From: Pyxidicoccus parkwaysis
GTDB taxonomy: Bacteria; Myxococcota; Myxococcia; Myxococcales; Myxococcaceae
Length of the DNA stretch: 64,000 nt
Direction of reading: 5' to 3'
Assembly: GCF_017301735.1 (NCBI RefSeq)
Contig: NZ_CP071090.1
Coordinates: 12,693,001-12,757,000 of the forward strand
Shown: in pieces, positions 49,794-58,767 of the stretch
Layout: the number at the start of each line of letters is the position of its first letter
Numbering within the stretch: the stretch's first letter is position 1
Translations under genes and position numbers: made by a program
The notes under the pieces: generated by a model
Seen by the model: the letters and a program-made list of their open reading frames with translations, nothing else
What the model was told of the DNA's origin: nothing
Databases searched by the model: none

Positions 49794-50656
49794 CACTTCT
49801 CACCTCCCAGGTCCGGAGCCGCTTCGCCCGTCCGCACGTTCAGCTTCCAGAACTCACCACCGCCCGCGTTGTAGCGGAGCACGTCCTCGCTCACCCACTC
49901 CATGTGGTGGCTGGAGACGGGCGGGGGCACGAAGCCCTTCGGCGGGCCGCCGAACAACATCGTGCTGTCCAGCCCCACGTTGGTGAGCTGCCTCGGCGCT
50001 CCGCCATCCACCGTCGTCACGTAGAACGAGGCCACGGTGGTGCGGCCGGACACGAACACCACGGTCCGGCCATCCGGAGAGATGCTGGGCGTCGCGTCCA
50101 CGCCGGGCCCGTCCGCCAGCACCTTCACGCGGCCCTTCAGGTCGATGAGGCCCACGGACGTCTCGTGCGCATGCTGTCCGTCCATGATGAGCGTGGCCAC
50201 CAGCGCGTCGCCCTTCGCGGTGGGGAACAGGTCTCCGCCCACGCCTTGCGCCAGCAGCCGCTCACGGCCGTTGGCCTCGCGCAGGCGCAGGTTGCCCTCG
50301 CCGTCCAGCAGCGCCACGTCGCGCCCCACCGTGCGTGCCTCGCGGTACTTGAACTCGCGGTCCACCACGCGCACCGCGCCCGTGTCCTCGTCGTACTGGA
50401 CGATGGCCAGCAGCGGCACGTCATCCGTACCCAGCGGCTCCGCCGGAACCTCCGCGACGACGCCCGCCAGCATTCCCTTGCCCTGGCCGAAGAGGTGGAC
50501 GAACCGGGCCCTGGGTCCGAACTCCTTCGCAACGGCGGGGATGATGTGCTCGCGGGCCTTCGTGACACGGCGCAGGTCCGCGGGATTCATGCGGTCCGCC
50601 GCGGCACTGGCGGTCGCCAGCATCAACACGGTGAGTGTCAGGAATTGCTTTCTCAT
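49793..50656 (-). CDS. Secreted propeller-like protein (TolB/PD40 type)
   Basis: A 287-aa exported protein: MRKQFLTLTVLMLATASAAA signal. VDATPSISPDGRTVVFVSGR near residue 200 is a PD40/TolB-like beta-propeller blade; GGAPRQLTNVGLD follows. Longer upstream frames are unlikely, because GGAG sits 5 bases before ATG 50656. It is co-transcribed with the M23 peptidase, suggesting a joint extracytoplasmic function. Confidence 0.78.
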   Translation of the reverse strand: MRKQFLTLTVLMLATASAAADRMNPADLRRVTKAREHIIPAVAKEFGPRARFVHLFGQGKGMLAGVVAEVPAEPLGTDDVPLLAIVQYDEDTGAVRVVDREFKYREARTVGRDVALLDGEGNLRLREANGRERLLAQGVGGDLFPTAKGDALVATLIMDGQHAHETSVGLIDLKGRVKVLADGPGVDATPSISPDGRTVVFVSGRTTVASFYVTTVDGGAPRQLTNVGLDSTMLFGGPPKGFVPPPVSSHHMEWVSEDVLRYNAGGGEFWKLNVRTGEAAPDLGGEK

Positions 50657-50770
50657 TTCGCTCCAGGGGTTGAGGGGAAAACCGTGCGGGGGCCTTGTGA
50701 CGAGAAGGGTTTTCCTCAACCGCCAACGCGAGTTGCTTGGAAAGTGGTAATTCCTTGGAGGCGTCAAAGT

Positions 50771-50798
50771 TGAAGGCCGGGTGCATGTCCGGCCTTCA
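50771..50798 (-). terminator. Hairpin terminator downstream of the 50888-52522 gene
   Basis: TGAAGGCCGG (50771-50780) and CCGGCCTTCA (50789-50798) form a perfect 10-bp stem with an 8-base loop, 89 bases past the stop of the minus-strand lipoprotein gene; ACTTTGAC follows on that strand. Confidence 0.55.
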
Positions 50799-50887
50799 GT
50801 GGAGGGGTGTCTCTCGCCGGACGACGTCGTTCGAAGCCAGCCAGTCGCAGAGGGTCTTCTGGTTCTGGAGCGTCACCCGTCAGGCAC

Positions 50888-52522
50888 CTACTGCCGCACG
50901 ACGCGCTTGAGCTTGAAGGGCGACGGGCTCTCGCTCATCGTGAAGTAGCTCGCGCCGTTGGCCTCGTACTCAATCGCCTCGCCCTGGCCCTCCACGGTGT
51001 CCGTCAGCGTCACCGGCACGGCCGCGAAGGCCGCCTCGAAGCCGCTGCCGGAGGGCGCTCGGAACTCGTACACGGTGCGGTACGTGCGGAGGATGAAGCG
51101 CTCGGCGCACGGGTGGATGGCCGCCGCCGTGGTGTACGAGAAGTTCGCGTCACCATTCGTGGGCAGCTGCAGGTTGGACACGAACACCAGCGTGGACATC
51201 GTCCCCGGCGCCGGCAGCGGCTGGGGGAACTTGTAGACCTTGCTCAGCCCTGTGCCCGACTTGGTGATGACGTAGATGTCGCCCGTGGTGGGGTGCACCA
51301 TGATGGCCTCCGCGTCCTTGGGTGTGTCCGGGTACTGGAAGGGGAACTTCTCCGCCGTCAGGTCGCCGCTTGTCTGGCCGCCGCCGATGTTCGGCTCGGG
51401 AATGCGGTACACGGCGAAGGTGGACGGAGGCGTGGGGAAGTTCGCGCTCACCCGGCCGATGTCACCCATGTAGATGCACTGGCCCGCGGGGCACGGGCCG
51501 GTGGCGACGTCCTCCCAGTCCGCCGGCGTTACGTTGGCCACGTTGAAGGTGCCCAGCGTGCTCGCGTTGGCGGTGCTGATGGCGACCACGGCGGTGGTGT
51601 CCTCGTTGTGCACGTACAGCACGCCCGGCGTCAGGCGACTCGCGGCGAGCCCGGACGGCTCGACGATGGCGGCGGACTGCACGGTGCCCACCGTCGTGTA
51701 TGTGCTGGCATACGTGTCGCCCGCGCCGCACGTGGGCGCGCCCGCCGGCCGCAGCGCCACCACCTGGGCGATGTTCGTCTCCGCGTACGGCGAGCTGCCA
51801 TTGAACGCGGGCTGCGCTCCCGAGGCGCCCAGGGACAGCTGGGCCACGTCGTAGATGAGCCCCGTGGACGAGGAGACGAGGCAGGTCTCCAGCGCCTCGG
51901 TGAAGCCCGCCGGAGGAACGATGGGACTGTCCGGGCAGGCCGCGCCCGTCCAGATTTGCGAGCCGAACCATACGGCCAGTCCATTGGACGCAGTGGTGGT
52001 GATGGCCGGCGTGTTGAACGCGGAGGTGAGCCCGTTCTTCTGGCCGCTGTGCGCGTCGATGGGGTTGGCGTTGTCCACGCCAGTGAAGGCGGAGATGCTG
52101 CCCGCCAGGTAGCTCGCGAGGTCGATGGTGAAGGTGTAGCTCGCGGGCTCGACGCTGCCAGCGACCCGGTAGAGCACCCAGGCCTTGATTTGAGACGCGC
52201 TCTGGTCCGAGCGCAGCACCGTCCATCCCGAGGGCGGCGTCAGCACGGCGGCGACGTTGTTGCGGTTGATGATGCGCGCGAGCAGCACGTCCCCCGCCAC
52301 CGTCCCCGCCGGCTTCGCAATCGCGAGGGACGTCACCGACTTTCCACTGGCGGTGGTGCTGCTCCGGTAGCCGATGGTCGTCAGCGCCTGGGCCTGCTGG
52401 GACGGGGAGCCGGACTCGATGGGCGTCTCGCGGATGTCCACCGGTCCGCAGCCCACCAGGGCGAGGAGCGGGAGCGCGCAGGCGAGGCGTGAGGCGTTCA
52501 GTCTGAAGACCTTCAATGTCAT
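50888..52522 (-). CDS. Large lipoprotein with propeller-like C-terminus
   Basis: A 544-aa predicted lipoprotein: LACALPLLALVGC with the lipobox LVGC at about residues 22-25. The middle (residues 50-250) contains Ig-like/lectin-like beta domains (GDVLLARIINRNNVAAVLTP; DLASYLAGSISAFTGVD). From about 290 it has propeller-type strands (SRLTPGVLYVHNEDTTAVVA; MVHPTTGDIYVITKSGTG). CGGAG lies 7 bases before ATG 52522. It may be a surface-exposed binding protein; no enzymatic motif was seen. Confidence 0.8.
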   Translation of the reverse strand: MTLKVFRLNASRLACALPLLALVGCGPVDIRETPIESGSPSQQAQALTTIGYRSSTTASGKSVTSLAIAKPAGTVAGDVLLARIINRNNVAAVLTPPSGWTVLRSDQSASQIKAWVLYRVAGSVEPASYTFTIDLASYLAGSISAFTGVDNANPIDAHSGQKNGLTSAFNTPAITTTASNGLAVWFGSQIWTGAACPDSPIVPPAGFTEALETCLVSSSTGLIYDVAQLSLGASGAQPAFNGSSPYAETNIAQVVALRPAGAPTCGAGDTYASTYTTVGTVQSAAIVEPSGLAASRLTPGVLYVHNEDTTAVVAISTANASTLGTFNVANVTPADWEDVATGPCPAGQCIYMGDIGRVSANFPTPPSTFAVYRIPEPNIGGGQTSGDLTAEKFPFQYPDTPKDAEAIMVHPTTGDIYVITKSGTGLSKVYKFPQPLPAPGTMSTLVFVSNLQLPTNGDANFSYTTAAAIHPCAERFILRTYRTVYEFRAPSGSGFEAAFAAVPVTLTDTVEGQGEAIEYEANGASYFTMSESPSPFKLKRVVRQ

Positions 52523-52724
52523 TACAATCTCCGAGGGGTTGTCTGGCGCAGCCGCCAGACATTGCGTCTGTGTTACATCAGCAATCCATCGCTGTATATG
52601 TATGGATGAAGGTGGCCGGGTGTGGCTCGCGTGCCACGTGAGCCGTGTCTCACCGGACGCGGCCCGGCCCGGTTTCCTCGGGGGAAGCGTGCGGCCCGGT
52701 GGTTGCAATGACGTCGCGCGCGCC

Positions 52725-53270
52725 ATGAACCGTGTCCCGACTGCCGCACCTGTTCCTTCCGTCATCCGCCTTGCGGAGGGCCTGCGTCCCATGCACATCG
52801 ACATCGACATTTCCCACCAGCGTCTCCAGCTGCGCGACGGCGCGGGCGCGGTGCGGATGGACGTGCCCATCTCCAGTGGGGTGAAGGGCGTGGGCGAGGT
52901 GAAGGGCAGCGGCTGCACTCCACGCGGGCTACACGTCATCCGCGCGAAGGTGGGCGCGGGCGTGCCCGAGCGAGGCGTCTTCGTGAGCCGTCGCTTCACC
53001 GGCGAGGTGTATGGCCCCGACCTGGCCCGGTACTACCCGCAGCGGGACTGGGTGCTCACACGCATCCTCTGGCTGAGCGGGCTGGAGCCTGGCCGCAACC
53101 GGCTGGGCCCGGTGGACACCTTCCGCCGCCTCATCTACCTGCACGGCTGTCCGGATGAATTGCCCATGGGCACGCCGCTGTCGCACGGCTGCATCCGGCT
53201 GCGCAACGCGGACATCCTCGCCCTCTTCGAGCAGGTGCCCGTGGGCACGCAGGTGCACATCCGCGACTGA
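52725..53270 (+). CDS. L,D-transpeptidase (YkuD family)
   Basis: A 181-aa YkuD-domain enzyme. YLHGCPDE near residue 145 and LSHGCIRLRNADI near 160 carry the catalytic His and Cys (the SHGCIR motif). Strand motifs MHIDIDISHQRLQLRDG and SGVKGVGEVKGSGCTPRGLH open the domain. It makes 3-3 peptidoglycan cross-links or attaches proteins to the wall. No clear signal peptide from ATG 52725; ATG 52791 is an alternative start. It is divergent from the large lipoprotein gene. Confidence 0.9.
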   Translation: MNRVPTAAPVPSVIRLAEGLRPMHIDIDISHQRLQLRDGAGAVRMDVPISSGVKGVGEVKGSGCTPRGLHVIRAKVGAGVPERGVFVSRRFTGEVYGPDLARYYPQRDWVLTRILWLSGLEPGRNRLGPVDTFRRLIYLHGCPDELPMGTPLSHGCIRLRNADILALFEQVPVGTQVHIRD

Positions 53271-53277
53271 CGTCCGC

Positions 53278-54114
53278 TCATGCCACCGCCACGCGCTTGA
53301 GGCGCAGCACCTTGATGATGGACACCAGCGCGCCGATGAGCAGCAGCACCGCCCAGATGAGCCCGAGGATGGCGACGATGATGGCGCCCACCGCGTCGGT
53401 GATGCTCACCAGGATGATGGGCACCAGTCCGTGGAGGAAGGACACCACGGCGTTGGCCAGCAGCGAGGTGAGGTAGAGCAGCACCAGCCCCTTGTTCTGC
53501 AGGAAGCGCTGGTGCGCGAGCACGAGGCAGATGCCCGCCGCCAGCTTGAAGGTCATGAGCAGCCCCAGCGTGCCGGCCGCGCCGCCCCGGTTGAAGAAGC
53601 CCCACACCGCCAGATAGGCAATGGTGCCGAACGGCACCGCGCACAGCAGGCTCACCATGGTGACGAGCAGGGCAATGGCGGCGACGAGCAGGCCGATGCC
53701 CGTGAGCAGCACCACGATGGCGCCAATCAGCGTGGCCAGTCCCTGCACGCGCCCCTGGACACGCTCGGGGATGATGAGGCTGGCCCCCATCAGCGCGAGG
53801 GTGAGCAGCAAGAGCCCGTCCACCAGCGCGAGGTAGGGGATGCCCATGCCGGGCGTGGGCGGGTTCTCCTTCTGCGTCGCGAACACGGCGTCCGGGTCCA
53901 CGTCCTCGCCCTCGCACAGGGATTTGTGCAGAGGCAGGCAGTCCTCCGCGAGGCCCGCGGGCGGCGGCCCACACGGCTTCGTCTTCATACCCTTGAGCGC
54001 CGTGCAGTCCGGCGGCGCCTTCGGCAGCAGGATGGGCGAGCCCACCTCCACCAGCACCGAGAGCGCCAGCAGCACCAGCGACACGATGAAGAAGGGTTTG
54101 CGTAGGCCACCCAT
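53278..54114 (-). CDS. Polytopic membrane protein
   Basis: A 278-aa protein with about six membrane segments: FFIVSLVLLALSVLVEVG (9-27), YLALVDGLLLLTLALMGASL near 100, TLIGAIVVLLTGIGLLVAAI near 130, FGTIAYLAVWGFF near 170, and two more near 195-260. A loop after the first segment has cysteines (PPDCTALKGMKTKPC, EDCLPLHKSLC). GGGGGA precedes ATG 54114. No family recognised; similar proteins are common in myxobacteria. Confidence 0.75.
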   Translation of the reverse strand: MGGLRKPFFIVSLVLLALSVLVEVGSPILLPKAPPDCTALKGMKTKPCGPPPAGLAEDCLPLHKSLCEGEDVDPDAVFATQKENPPTPGMGIPYLALVDGLLLLTLALMGASLIIPERVQGRVQGLATLIGAIVVLLTGIGLLVAAIALLVTMVSLLCAVPFGTIAYLAVWGFFNRGGAAGTLGLLMTFKLAAGICLVLAHQRFLQNKGLVLLYLTSLLANAVVSFLHGLVPIILVSITDAVGAIIVAILGLIWAVLLLIGALVSIIKVLRLKRVAVA

Positions 54115-54269
54115 GCGTCGTCCCCCGTCCGGTGCGCGCGTCGCCGCCGCACGCGCGGTGAGGATAGGCACGGGCCAGCGGGCTCCCGGGGGCGGGTGTC
54201 TGGTGGTGTCGGGCTTCGCACGGGGGCTCCTCCCGGAGGGCAGCGCCTCGCCGGTATGCTGCGTGGGAA

Positions 54270-55628
54270 ATGTCCGAACGCGCACGTGACATGGGGGGAG
54301 TCCCGGTGGAGCTCCCACCCACCGATGAGGACCTGCGACGCAAGCTGGAGGGGCGCGTCGAGCGCCTCGAGGCGGGCCTCGGGCACTACCGATTGCTGGA
54401 CGAAGCGCTGGCGGACGGTGACTGGGAGGACCGGTTGCGGGACCAGCCGGCGCTCATGAAGAAGGTGCTGAAGGGGGACGCGGAGTGCCTGGAGGCGCTG
54501 GAGCGCGTGAAGAAGCGCGCGGAGGTGGAGCGCTGGCCCGAGCACATGCGGGTGCTCGGGCTCGCCAGCGAGGTGTCGGCGTGCCGGACGCGACTGGAGG
54601 CGCGGCTGCGCAAGCGGCTGGGCGAGGTGAAGACGGTGCGCGGCGAGCCCCCGCTGGAGGAGGCGCTGCGCCAGTTGGAGGCGCTCGTACGCGTCCCCGT
54701 GTCGATGGTGACCGAGCCGGGCGAGTCCTTCGTGCTGAACGGAGGGGTGCTGGGGGAGTGGAAGCAGAACCTGGTGGCTGCCGGCTACTGCGTGTCGATG
54801 CTCGCCATCCTGCCCTTCTGTCTGTACGCGATGACGCAGGCCTGGGGGGCGAAGCAGTCGCTGTGGTGGATGGTGAGCGCTGTCCCGGTGCTCGCGTCGG
54901 TGCTCGCCTACGCGGCCTTCCGGTGGCTGAGCCCGGGCTCCCTCTGGCTCACGCCGCGCCGGCTGGTGTGGGCCCCTCCCCGGAGCAGTCCCATCGAGCT
55001 GCGCCTGGACTCCATTCCGGAAGGGGGCGTCACGGTGGAGGAGCGCGGGAAGGTCCTCCGGGTGGAGGGAGACCGGCTCATGCGCCTGCGTGGGCTCGAG
55101 CGGAGTTTCTCGGAGAGGCTCCAGTTATGGCTGGAGATGCTCCGCCAGCCGGAGCTCCGGGAGCGGCCCGCGCTGGTGGAGAAGCCGGTGGAGATGGCCT
55201 GCTTCCGGGCGCGGCTGCGCCGCGGGACGCTGTGGGAGTCGGGATACGCGGTGCTGATGCGGCGCATGCTCTTCTTCCTCCCCGAGGCAGACGGCGGCTC
55301 CGCCCTGGTGCGGGCGGCGACGGGGCGCACGCTCGCTTTCCCCGTGGAGCTGTCATGGGTGCTGGAGCTGCTGCGCTGGCAGCCCGAGTCGGACCTCGAC
55401 GCGTACCTGCTCCGCGCGGTGAAGGCGAGCCGGGGCGCCGCGTGGCCGTCGGACCTCGCGCGCCACTCGAGCAACGTCCCGCTGGAGCAGGAGCTCCACT
55501 TCACCTACGGCAACGAGGTGCTCGTGGGCAGCGCGCCGCGGAGGGAGCTGAACGCCATCGAGCGCATCCTCGCGTCGTGGCGCCGGAGCCGGGGCCCGGT
55601 GGTTTCCCTGCCCCGGAGCGGCGCCTAG
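54270..55628 (+). CDS. Membrane protein with coiled N-terminus, paralogue A
   Basis: A 452-aa protein. Residues 15-135 are charged helices (LRRKLEGRVERLEAGLGHYR), followed by two membrane segments (about 172-190 and 200-220). WLTPRRLVWAPP near residue 230 begins a bacterial PH-like domain (LDSIPEGGVTVEERGKVLRV). The C-terminal domain has GYAVLMRRMLFFLPEADGG and LSWVLELLRWQPESDLDAYL. Residue by residue it parallels the next gene, so the pair arose by tandem duplication. Its stop is 15 bases before the next ATG. Confidence 0.78.
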   Translation: MSERARDMGGVPVELPPTDEDLRRKLEGRVERLEAGLGHYRLLDEALADGDWEDRLRDQPALMKKVLKGDAECLEALERVKKRAEVERWPEHMRVLGLASEVSACRTRLEARLRKRLGEVKTVRGEPPLEEALRQLEALVRVPVSMVTEPGESFVLNGGVLGEWKQNLVAAGYCVSMLAILPFCLYAMTQAWGAKQSLWWMVSAVPVLASVLAYAAFRWLSPGSLWLTPRRLVWAPPRSSPIELRLDSIPEGGVTVEERGKVLRVEGDRLMRLRGLERSFSERLQLWLEMLRQPELRERPALVEKPVEMACFRARLRRGTLWESGYAVLMRRMLFFLPEADGGSALVRAATGRTLAFPVELSWVLELLRWQPESDLDAYLLRAVKASRGAAWPSDLARHSSNVPLEQELHFTYGNEVLVGSAPRRELNAIERILASWRRSRGPVVSLPRSGA

Positions 55629-55643
55629 TCTCCCGGTCCGCAC

Positions 55644-56954
55644 ATGACCGAACGCATCCGCTCCGGCGGCGTCACAGGCGAAGCGCTCTCCACGGAGGAC
55701 ATCCGCCGCCGCCTGGAGGGACGGGCGGAGGTGATTGAGGCCGCCCGCACGCGGCAGGCCGCGCTGGAGTCGGTGCTCGGCGCGCGACGGTGGAAGCGGC
55801 GGCTTCGCGCGCGGCCGGAGCTGGTTCCCCAATGGCTGGAGCACGCGCCCGCCGTCGCCGAGGCGCTGGACCGCACGGGCCGCCGCGCGGAGGTGGAGGG
55901 CTGGCCCGAGGACACGCCGGTGTTGGTGGCAGCGCGCGAGCTGGTGGAGGGCGGGAAGCGGCTGACGGAGCTGGTGCGCCGCCGGCTGGCCTTGCTCGCG
56001 CCCGTGTCCGGGGCCGCGTCACTTCAGGAGGACCTGTCCCGGCTGGACGCGCTGGTGCGCAAGGAGGCGGCGCTGACGCTGGCGCCGGGCGAGGTGCTCG
56101 TCTTCGACGGGCAGCGGAAGTGGCAGGCCTCGCCCCACATTCCTCCGCTGGCGCTGTTGCTCCTCCTGTGCACCGGCGCGCTCGTGGTGTCCGGCGTCCT
56201 CGTGGACAAGGTCTTCGGCCTGGGCGGGGGCCTCTCGCTGCTCTTGATGATGGCCGCCATCGCGCCGTTGATGGGGGTGGCGCTGCGCTCCGGGCGCGCG
56301 TGGCTCACCAGCGAGCGGCTGGTGTGGCAGCCGGTGCTGGGCGAGGCGGTGTCCGTGCCACTGGAGTCCATTCCGCTGGGAGGCATCCACGTGCACCCGG
56401 AGCTGCTCGGCGTCCGCGTGGAGGGAGAGCGCAAGGTGCATGTGCGGCACCTGCAGGACTCGCATCAGCTCGCCGTGCTCGTGGAGCTGCACCGCCAGCC
56501 TCCGCTGCGCGGCGTGGCACGGGCCGGCGTGAAGCTGGCGGACGTGGCCATCTATCCCGCCACGCTCACGGATGTCATGGGACGGCACAAGGGCTACGCG
56601 GTGCTGCGTCCGGACGGCGTGTCCTTCATCCCCGGAGGGCAGGGCACCGCGGCACTGCATGCCGTCACAGGGACCGCGGTGGAGCTGCCGGTGGAGACGG
56701 AGTGGGTGCTGGAGCAGCTGCGCTGGCTGCCGGACACGGAGTTCGACGCGTGCGTGGCCCGGGTGGTGAAGGCCACGGGCGGCCAGCGCTGGTCGGCCTG
56801 GGAGTCGAGCTACCGAGCCGGCGCGCCCGTCTGGAAGGAGATACGCATCACCCAAGGCCCGGCGGTGCTGACAGGCGGGGTGGACTGGTCCCGGCAGGAC
56901 GCCACCGAGCGCATCCTCCGCTCGTGGCCCCGGTCCACCCCGGGGGGGCGCTAG
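55644..56954 (+). CDS. Membrane protein with coiled N-terminus, paralogue B
   Basis: A 436-aa paralogue of the preceding protein: helical N-terminus (IRRRLEGRAEVIEAARTRQA), two membrane segments near residues 165-205, WLTSERLVWQPV near 220 with a PH-like domain (LESIPLGGIHVHPELLGVRV), then GYAVLRPDGVSFIPGGQG and TEWVLEQLRWLPDTEFDACV. The last segment mirrors paralogue A. The stop TAG shares the bases CTAG with the stop of the convergent next gene. Function unknown. Confidence 0.78.
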   Translation: MTERIRSGGVTGEALSTEDIRRRLEGRAEVIEAARTRQAALESVLGARRWKRRLRARPELVPQWLEHAPAVAEALDRTGRRAEVEGWPEDTPVLVAARELVEGGKRLTELVRRRLALLAPVSGAASLQEDLSRLDALVRKEAALTLAPGEVLVFDGQRKWQASPHIPPLALLLLLCTGALVVSGVLVDKVFGLGGGLSLLLMMAAIAPLMGVALRSGRAWLTSERLVWQPVLGEAVSVPLESIPLGGIHVHPELLGVRVEGERKVHVRHLQDSHQLAVLVELHRQPPLRGVARAGVKLADVAIYPATLTDVMGRHKGYAVLRPDGVSFIPGGQGTAALHAVTGTAVELPVETEWVLEQLRWLPDTEFDACVARVVKATGGQRWSAWESSYRAGAPVWKEIRITQGPAVLTGGVDWSRQDATERILRSWPRSTPGGR

Positions 56955-58744
56955 GGCGACAGGATGAGCTCCACGAGCAGGTCCTCGTTCTCGTCCTCCT
57001 GCACGGACGCGTCCTTGTCATCCACGTCGTAGCCCCTGGACGAGTAGCCCGTCGGCACTTCCTCGCCGAGGCACGGAGTATCGCGTGGCCCCGCGCCCAC
57101 GCCGTCCCCGTCCTCGTCCGGGTAGATGACGGCCCAGCGGAAGCGGGACGGCTCCGTGTCGTCGCAGTCGTTGCCCGTGGCCTTCGTGAAGTACGGCGCA
57201 GGAAGCGACGCCCCCACGCACTGCTGTCCCCGCTCGGGCATTGTGTGGCCATCCCCGTCGCGGTCCACGTAGAAGTAGGAGCGCACCTGCCAGCGCGCGC
57301 CGTCCTCCGCCGCGCAGTCCGTCCCGGTGGAGGACCAGGGCGAAGGCACCGTGCCATTCGTGCACAGCAACGTCGCGTCACCCGCGCCCACGCCGTCCGC
57401 GTCCACGTCTGCATAGGCCTGGACCTGCGTGTACGCGGTGCGGTCCGAGTCGTCGCAGTCGTTGCCATTCGCCGTGGTGAGGTAGCCGGGCGGAAGCGAG
57501 GCACCCGAGCAGCGCGTGCCTGACTCCGGCACTGTGTAGCCGTCGCCGTCCCCGTCCCGGTACGTGTAGGCCAGCGTCTGCCACACGGTGGCGTCCGTGG
57601 CCTCGCAGTCGGTGCCCAGGAAGGCGTAGCCCTGGGGCCGCTGGGAGCCGGCGCACAGCGTCTCCTGCGTGCCGGCGCCCACTCCGTCCTCATCGGTGTC
57701 CGGGTACAGCGTCCAGCTCACCAGGACGTCGCGGTTCGCATCGTCACAGTCATTGCCGCTCGGCAAGTCGCGGTAGCCCTCCGGCAGCGTCTCGTCGGTG
57801 CACAGCACGCCGCTCTCCGGAACCGTGGCTCCGTCGCCGTCCTTGTCCCGGTGCGAATAGGAGCGCCACTGCCAACGCGTGCGGTCCTCCGGGGCGCAGT
57901 CCTCGCCCCGCTCCGCGTAGCCCGGGTCCGTCGTCGCGCCCATGCACCGTTCCGCCCTGGGGCCGACGCCGAAGCCGTCTCCATCCACGTCCACGTAGGC
58001 GCCGCGGATGCTCCAGCGCGTGCGGTCCGTGTCGTCACAGTCCAGGCCGCTCTCCAGGTCCGTATAGCCGGCCGGCAGGTACGCGGCGCAGAGCGAGCCC
58101 TGCGCGGGGACGGTATGCCCATCCTGGTCCGCATCGCGGTACAGGTAGGTGAGCATCCGGGAGCGCGTGGCGTCATCCGGTGCGCAGTCCCCGTCAACCG
58201 CCGCGTAGCCCGGAGGCGGGAGCGCGCCGAGGCAGTAGGACACGCTCTGTCCGCTGCCAACGCCATCCCCATCCGCGTCGAGCCAGCCCAGCGTGGACTG
58301 CCTCAAGCGGGCATCCGAGTCATCGCAGTCCGGAGCGCCGGGCGCCTCCAGGTAGCCCACCAGCGTGCGACCCACGCACGCCGTCACCGGCCCCGCGGCT
58401 GTCGCGCCGTCGCCGTCCAGGTCCGGGTAGAGCCCTTCGACGCGCCGCCACCGGGTGGAGTCGGCGTCGTCGCAGTCCCCCGCCGACTGCACCCAGCCCG
58501 TGGGCAGTGCCTCGCCGGAGCACAGCGCCGTCCTGGGCCCCGTGCCCAGGCCGTCACCGTCGTCATCACGGTAGCCGTCCAGGTTGTGCCAGCGCTGGGC
58601 GGAGAAGGGCGCGCAGTCCTCGACGTCCGGCGTGCCGTCTCCATCCGAGTCCCCGCCACGCGCGCCGCCATCGTTGGTGCACGCGGACTGGAGTCCTACC
58701 AGGGCCAGCGCCAATGCCAGCCATGTGCCTCGCATCATGCCCAT
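56951..58744 (-). CDS. MopE/TSP3-like Asp-rich repeat lipoprotein
   Basis: A 597-aa predicted lipoprotein (LALALALVGLQSAC lipobox near residue 22). The mature part is a dozen or so ~42-residue repeats with the pattern YxDxDGDGxGxGPRxxxCxG, then PxGYxxxGxDCDDxDxxRW. This resembles the MopE putative metal-binding motif and thrombospondin type 3 calcium repeats. Two forms, one with VGAG/GTGP and one with TVPESG, tend to alternate. It ends with an acidic tail (DENEDLLVELILSP). A surface calcium- or copper-binding role is inferred from the family. Confidence 0.85.
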   Translation of the reverse strand: MGMMRGTWLALALALVGLQSACTNDGGARGGDSDGDGTPDVEDCAPFSAQRWHNLDGYRDDDGDGLGTGPRTALCSGEALPTGWVQSAGDCDDADSTRWRRVEGLYPDLDGDGATAAGPVTACVGRTLVGYLEAPGAPDCDDSDARLRQSTLGWLDADGDGVGSGQSVSYCLGALPPPGYAAVDGDCAPDDATRSRMLTYLYRDADQDGHTVPAQGSLCAAYLPAGYTDLESGLDCDDTDRTRWSIRGAYVDVDGDGFGVGPRAERCMGATTDPGYAERGEDCAPEDRTRWQWRSYSHRDKDGDGATVPESGVLCTDETLPEGYRDLPSGNDCDDANRDVLVSWTLYPDTDEDGVGAGTQETLCAGSQRPQGYAFLGTDCEATDATVWQTLAYTYRDGDGDGYTVPESGTRCSGASLPPGYLTTANGNDCDDSDRTAYTQVQAYADVDADGVGAGDATLLCTNGTVPSPWSSTGTDCAAEDGARWQVRSYFYVDRDGDGHTMPERGQQCVGASLPAPYFTKATGNDCDDTEPSRFRWAVIYPDEDGDGVGAGPRDTPCLGEEVPTGYSSRGYDVDDKDASVQEDENEDLLVELILSP

Positions 58745-58763
58745 GAGTGGAGTCCGCGAGCGT

Positions 58764-58767
58764 CTAG
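58764..58767. repeat. IS target-site duplication, left (CTAG)
   Basis: CTAG immediately outside the left inverted repeat; the same four bases occur at 60495-60498 outside the right end. Confidence 0.6.
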
